From NCBI RefSeq assembly GCF_011078175.1, contig NZ_JAALCJ010000002.1, positions 579,165 through 643,164 of the forward strand: a stretch of 64,000 bases of DNA, given 5' to 3'. A model generated the notes under the pieces. That model did not search any database and was not told where the DNA came from. It saw nothing but the letters and a program-made list of their open reading frames with translations. Positions 61,870 to 64,000 of the stretch are shown here, in pieces (position 1 is the first letter of the stretch; each line of letters opens with the position of its first letter). The stretch is from Enterobacter cloacae. Lineage in GTDB: Bacteria; Pseudomonadota; Gammaproteobacteria; Enterobacterales; Enterobacteriaceae. The position numbers were made by a program, and so were the translations under genes.

Positions 61870-62775
61870 ATGAAAGCCACATCGGAAGAACTGACTATCT
61901 TTGTTGCCGTGGTGGAAAGCGGCAGCTTCAGCCGTGCGGCCGAACAGCTCGGGCAGGCGAACTCCGCCATCAGCCGCTCGGTGAAAAAGCTGGAGATGAA
62001 GCTCGGGGTGAGTCTGCTCAACAGAACAACGCGTCAGCTCAGCCTGACGGAAGAAGGTGAACGTTATTTTCGCCGCGTACAATCCGTTTTGCAGGAGATG
62101 GCGGCAGCTGAGACGGAAATAATGGAGTCGCGTAGCACTCCGCGTGGATTGCTACGCATTGATGCGGCGACGCCGGTCGTGCTTCATTTTCTGATGCCCT
62201 TAATCAAGCCATTCCGGCAGCGTTATCCGGAGATGACTCTGTCCCTGGTCTCTTCAGAGACGTTTATTAACCTGATTGAGCGTAAAGTTGATGTGGCGAT
62301 CCGCGCGGGAACCCTGACGGATTCAAGTTTACGCGCTCGCCCTCTGTTCACCAGCTATCGCAAAATTATCGCGTCACCGCAATATATTGCAGAGCATGGC
62401 AAACCGGAGACCGTTGAGGAGCTGAAGCAGCACCTGTGCCTGGGCTTTACCGAACCTGTCTCGCTGAACACCTGGCCCGTGGCCTGTCATGACGGACAAC
62501 TTCATGAGATCACCTGCGGACTTTCGTCTAATAGCGGGGAAACGCTGAAACAGCTATGCCTTGAAGGAAATGGGATCGCCTGTTTATCAGACTATATGAT
62601 TGATAAGGAAATAGCTGCGGGTCAGCTTGTAGAACTGATGGCTGACAAACGCTTACCTGTAGAGATGCCTTTTAGCGCAGTGTATTACAGTGACAGAGCG
62701 GTCAGTACGCGCATACGCGCTTTTATCGACTTCCTTAGCGAACATATAAAAACAGCTCCCGGAGGAGCTGTGTGA
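61870..62775 (+). CDS. yafC: LysR-family transcriptional regulator YafC
   Basis: 301 residues. N-terminal winged [23 protein letters not shown] followed by [20 protein letters not shown] and [15 protein letters not shown]. The C-terminal periplasmic-binding-protein-like effector domain begins near 90 ([20 protein letters not shown]). The divergent MFS gene is the obvious target candidate (inference). Inducer unknown. Confidence 0.93.
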   Translation: MKATSEELTIFVAVVESGSFSRAAEQLGQANSAISRSVKKLEMKLGVSLLNRTTRQLSLTEEGERYFRRVQSVLQEMAAAETEIMESRSTPRGLLRIDAATPVVLHFLMPLIKPFRQRYPEMTLSLVSSETFINLIERKVDVAIRAGTLTDSSLRARPLFTSYRKIIASPQYIAEHGKPETVEELKQHLCLGFTEPVSLNTWPVACHDGQLHEITCGLSSNSGETLKQLCLEGNGIACLSDYMIDKEIAAGQLVELMADKRLPVEMPFSAVYYSDRAVSTRIRAFIDFLSEHIKTAPGGAV

Positions 62776-62805
62776 GGGTTTAAGGATACAGAGGGAGGGC
62801 TTTTA

Positions 62806-63609
62806 TTAATCCCAGTCTGGTGCTAACCCTTCCGGGCTGACCAGACGATCGTTGCATTCCAGTGCAGCGATGGCGTTTTTATCTTCATCATCCAGCTGGA
62901 GATCACGCGCTAACAGGTTACTTGCCAGGTTTTCACGTTTGGTTGAAGAAGGGATCACGGCATAGCCCTCACCCATCGCCCATGCCAGGATCACCTGTGC
63001 AGCTGTTGCATTGTGTTTTTCAGCGATGCGTGTAATCACTTCATCTTTCAGCGCCTTACCATATGCCAGCGTCATGTAAGAGGTGGTGTGAATGCCATGC
63101 TGTTTCGCCCAGTTAGCAACTTTGCGGTTTTGCAGGTAGGGAGAGAGTTCTATCTGGTTAGTGGCAATATTCTCTTTACCCACTGCGGCGATGGCCCTTT
63201 CCATTAACGGGATAGTGAAGTTAGAAATGCCAATTTCACGCGTTAATCCCTGCGTTTTCGGATCCATCAGTGTCTGCATGAACTCCTCCACAGAGACGGC
63301 ATCATCAGGTGATGGCCAGTGGATCAGCGTAAGATCAACATAGTCAGTACGCAGCTTTTTCAGACTTTCCTTCAGGCTTGGGATCAGCTTGTCTTTGCTG
63401 AGATTCTCAATCCAGATTTTGGTGGTGATGAAAAGCTCGTGGCGCGGTACGCCGCTCTCTTCGATGGCCTGGCCTACGGCAGCTTCGTTATCATAAATCT
63501 GCGCCGTATCAATAGCGCGATAGCCCAACTCGAGTGCGGTTTTAACAGATGCAATAACAACATCGTCTTTCAGGCGGAAAGTGCCCAAACCCAGTGCAGG
63601 GACAGTCAT
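62806..63609 (-). CDS. dkgB: 2,5-diketo-D-gluconate reductase B / methylglyoxal reductase
   Basis: 267 residues from ATG 63609; matches E. coli DkgB. Aldo-keto reductase catalytic tetrad: D in [18 protein letters not shown] in the same stretch, K in [15 protein letters not shown] and H in [17 protein letters not shown] site near [15 protein letters not shown]. It reduces 2,5-diketogluconate and methylglyoxal-type aldehydes. Confidence 0.96.
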   Translation of the reverse strand: MTVPALGLGTFRLKDDVVIASVKTALELGYRAIDTAQIYDNEAAVGQAIEESGVPRHELFITTKIWIENLSKDKLIPSLKESLKKLRTDYVDLTLIHWPSPDDAVSVEEFMQTLMDPKTQGLTREIGISNFTIPLMERAIAAVGKENIATNQIELSPYLQNRKVANWAKQHGIHTTSYMTLAYGKALKDEVITRIAEKHNATAAQVILAWAMGEGYAVIPSSTKRENLASNLLARDLQLDDEDKNAIAALECNDRLVSPEGLAPDWD

Positions 63610-63731
63610 ATGATTCCTCAATCGTTATGTTCGTAAACTGAGGAGAATTATCACTGTGGTTGTTATGCCGAAAAAGATCGTAAAACGCAGAGGATTTTTG
63701 CTAATTTCGCAACAATCAAGCGTCAGATAAG

Positions 63732-63764
63732 AAAAAAGCCCTGAGCGTTAGCTCAGGGCTTTTA
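63732..63764 (-). terminator. rRNA operon terminator
   Basis: AGCCCTGAGC (63737-63746) pairs perfectly with GCTCAGGGCT (63751-63760) around GTTA; on the minus strand six T follow. It ends the operon that carries 5S rRNA and tRNA-Asp. Confidence 0.93.
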
Positions 63765-63769
63765 ATAAG

Positions 63770-63846
63770 TGGCGGAACGGACGGGACTCGAACCCGCGAC
63801 CCCCTGCGTGACAGGCAGGTATTCTAACCGACTGAACTACCGCTCC
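63770..63846 (-). tRNA. aspU: tRNA-Asp (anticodon GUC) distal to the rRNA operon
   Basis: 77 bases, identical to aspV at 54336-54412. It lies between the 5S gene and the operon terminator, as aspU in the rrnH operon of E. coli. Confidence 0.95.
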
Positions 63847-63899
63847 ACCGAATACTTCTGTAACCACCGGATTAATGCACCGGTTTACTACTTAATTTG

Positions 63900-64000
63900 A
63901 TGCCTGGCAGTTCCCTACTCTCACATGGGGAGACCCCACACTACCATCGGCGCTACGGCGTTTCACTTCTGAGTTCGGCATGGGGTCAGGTGGGACCACC
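63900..64000 (-). rRNA. rrfH: 5S rRNA, 3' part (cut by the window edge)
   Basis: The minus strand reads GGTGGTCCCACCTGACCCCA at the window end through to CTGCCAGGCAT at 63900, the 5S 3' end. About 101 of 120 bases are inside; the first 19 or so lie beyond the edge. Assignment to rrnH is by neighbourhood (dkgB, tRNA-Asp). Confidence 0.95.

Overview
The window is a stretch of chromosome from a member of the Enterobacteriaceae close to Enterobacter or Lelliottia. From about 33 kb to the right end, gene order and protein sequences follow the E. coli backbone: thrW, proA, proB, phoE, crl, frsA, gpt, pepD, dinB, then dpaA, yafJ, gmhA, fadE, yafV, aspV, dnaQ, rnhA, yafS, gloB, mltD, yafE, yafD, yafC, dkgB and the tRNA-Asp and 5S end of an rRNA operon. 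Between dinB and dpaA lies a complete Na+-translocating NADH:quinone reductase operon (nqrABCDEF plus nqrM), which E. coli lacks. Regulatory sites can be read directly: a Pho box before phoE, an SOS box before dinB, a FadR-like site before fadE, REP elements and several intrinsic terminators.

The left half (about 2.5-33.0 kb) looks like a genomic island ending in the 3' end of the tRNA-Thr(CGU) gene thrW, the attachment gene of P22 and CP4-6 type elements. Its left end is not evident; no second copy of the tRNA 3' end was found. Reading from the left: a molybdopterin-fold protein and a GGDEF-EAL protein; a topAI (yjhX)-yjhP pair that lacks the antitoxin gene yjhQ and is preceded by an 8-codon leader ORF and a hairpin; an unknown membrane protein; and a graveyard of phage debris (4.9-11.2 kb). 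The debris includes three tyrosine-recombinase fragments, an HNH remnant with an in-frame stop, a tail-protein piece, an Rz1-like spanin remnant, an AraC-type regulator, and small lipoprotein, His-rich and YitT-like membrane genes.

From 11.7 to 31.2 kb is a dense defence island in two divergent blocks. The minus-strand block holds a type I restriction-modification operon in the order hsdM-hsdS-(PD-(D/E)XK/DUF4268)-hsdR. Downstream of it is a 1010-residue HelD-like helicase with an inserted nuclease-like segment and C-terminal zinc ribbons, translationally coupled to an unrecognised protein that appears frameshifted near its end. The plus-strand block is a complete type I Zorya operon, zorABCD. 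ZorA T147/S184, ZorB D26, ZorC E400/H443 and ZorD D730/E731 all fall at the residue numbers I recall for the studied E. coli system. A perfect 10-bp inverted repeat sits just upstream of the likely zorA promoter. A decayed, chimeric IS3-family element separates Zorya from thrW.

Zorya and type I R-M are known systems. The best candidate for something undescribed is the HelD-like helicase with its coupled partner gene. The topAI leader and missing yjhQ, and the zorA palindrome, are the next most interesting.
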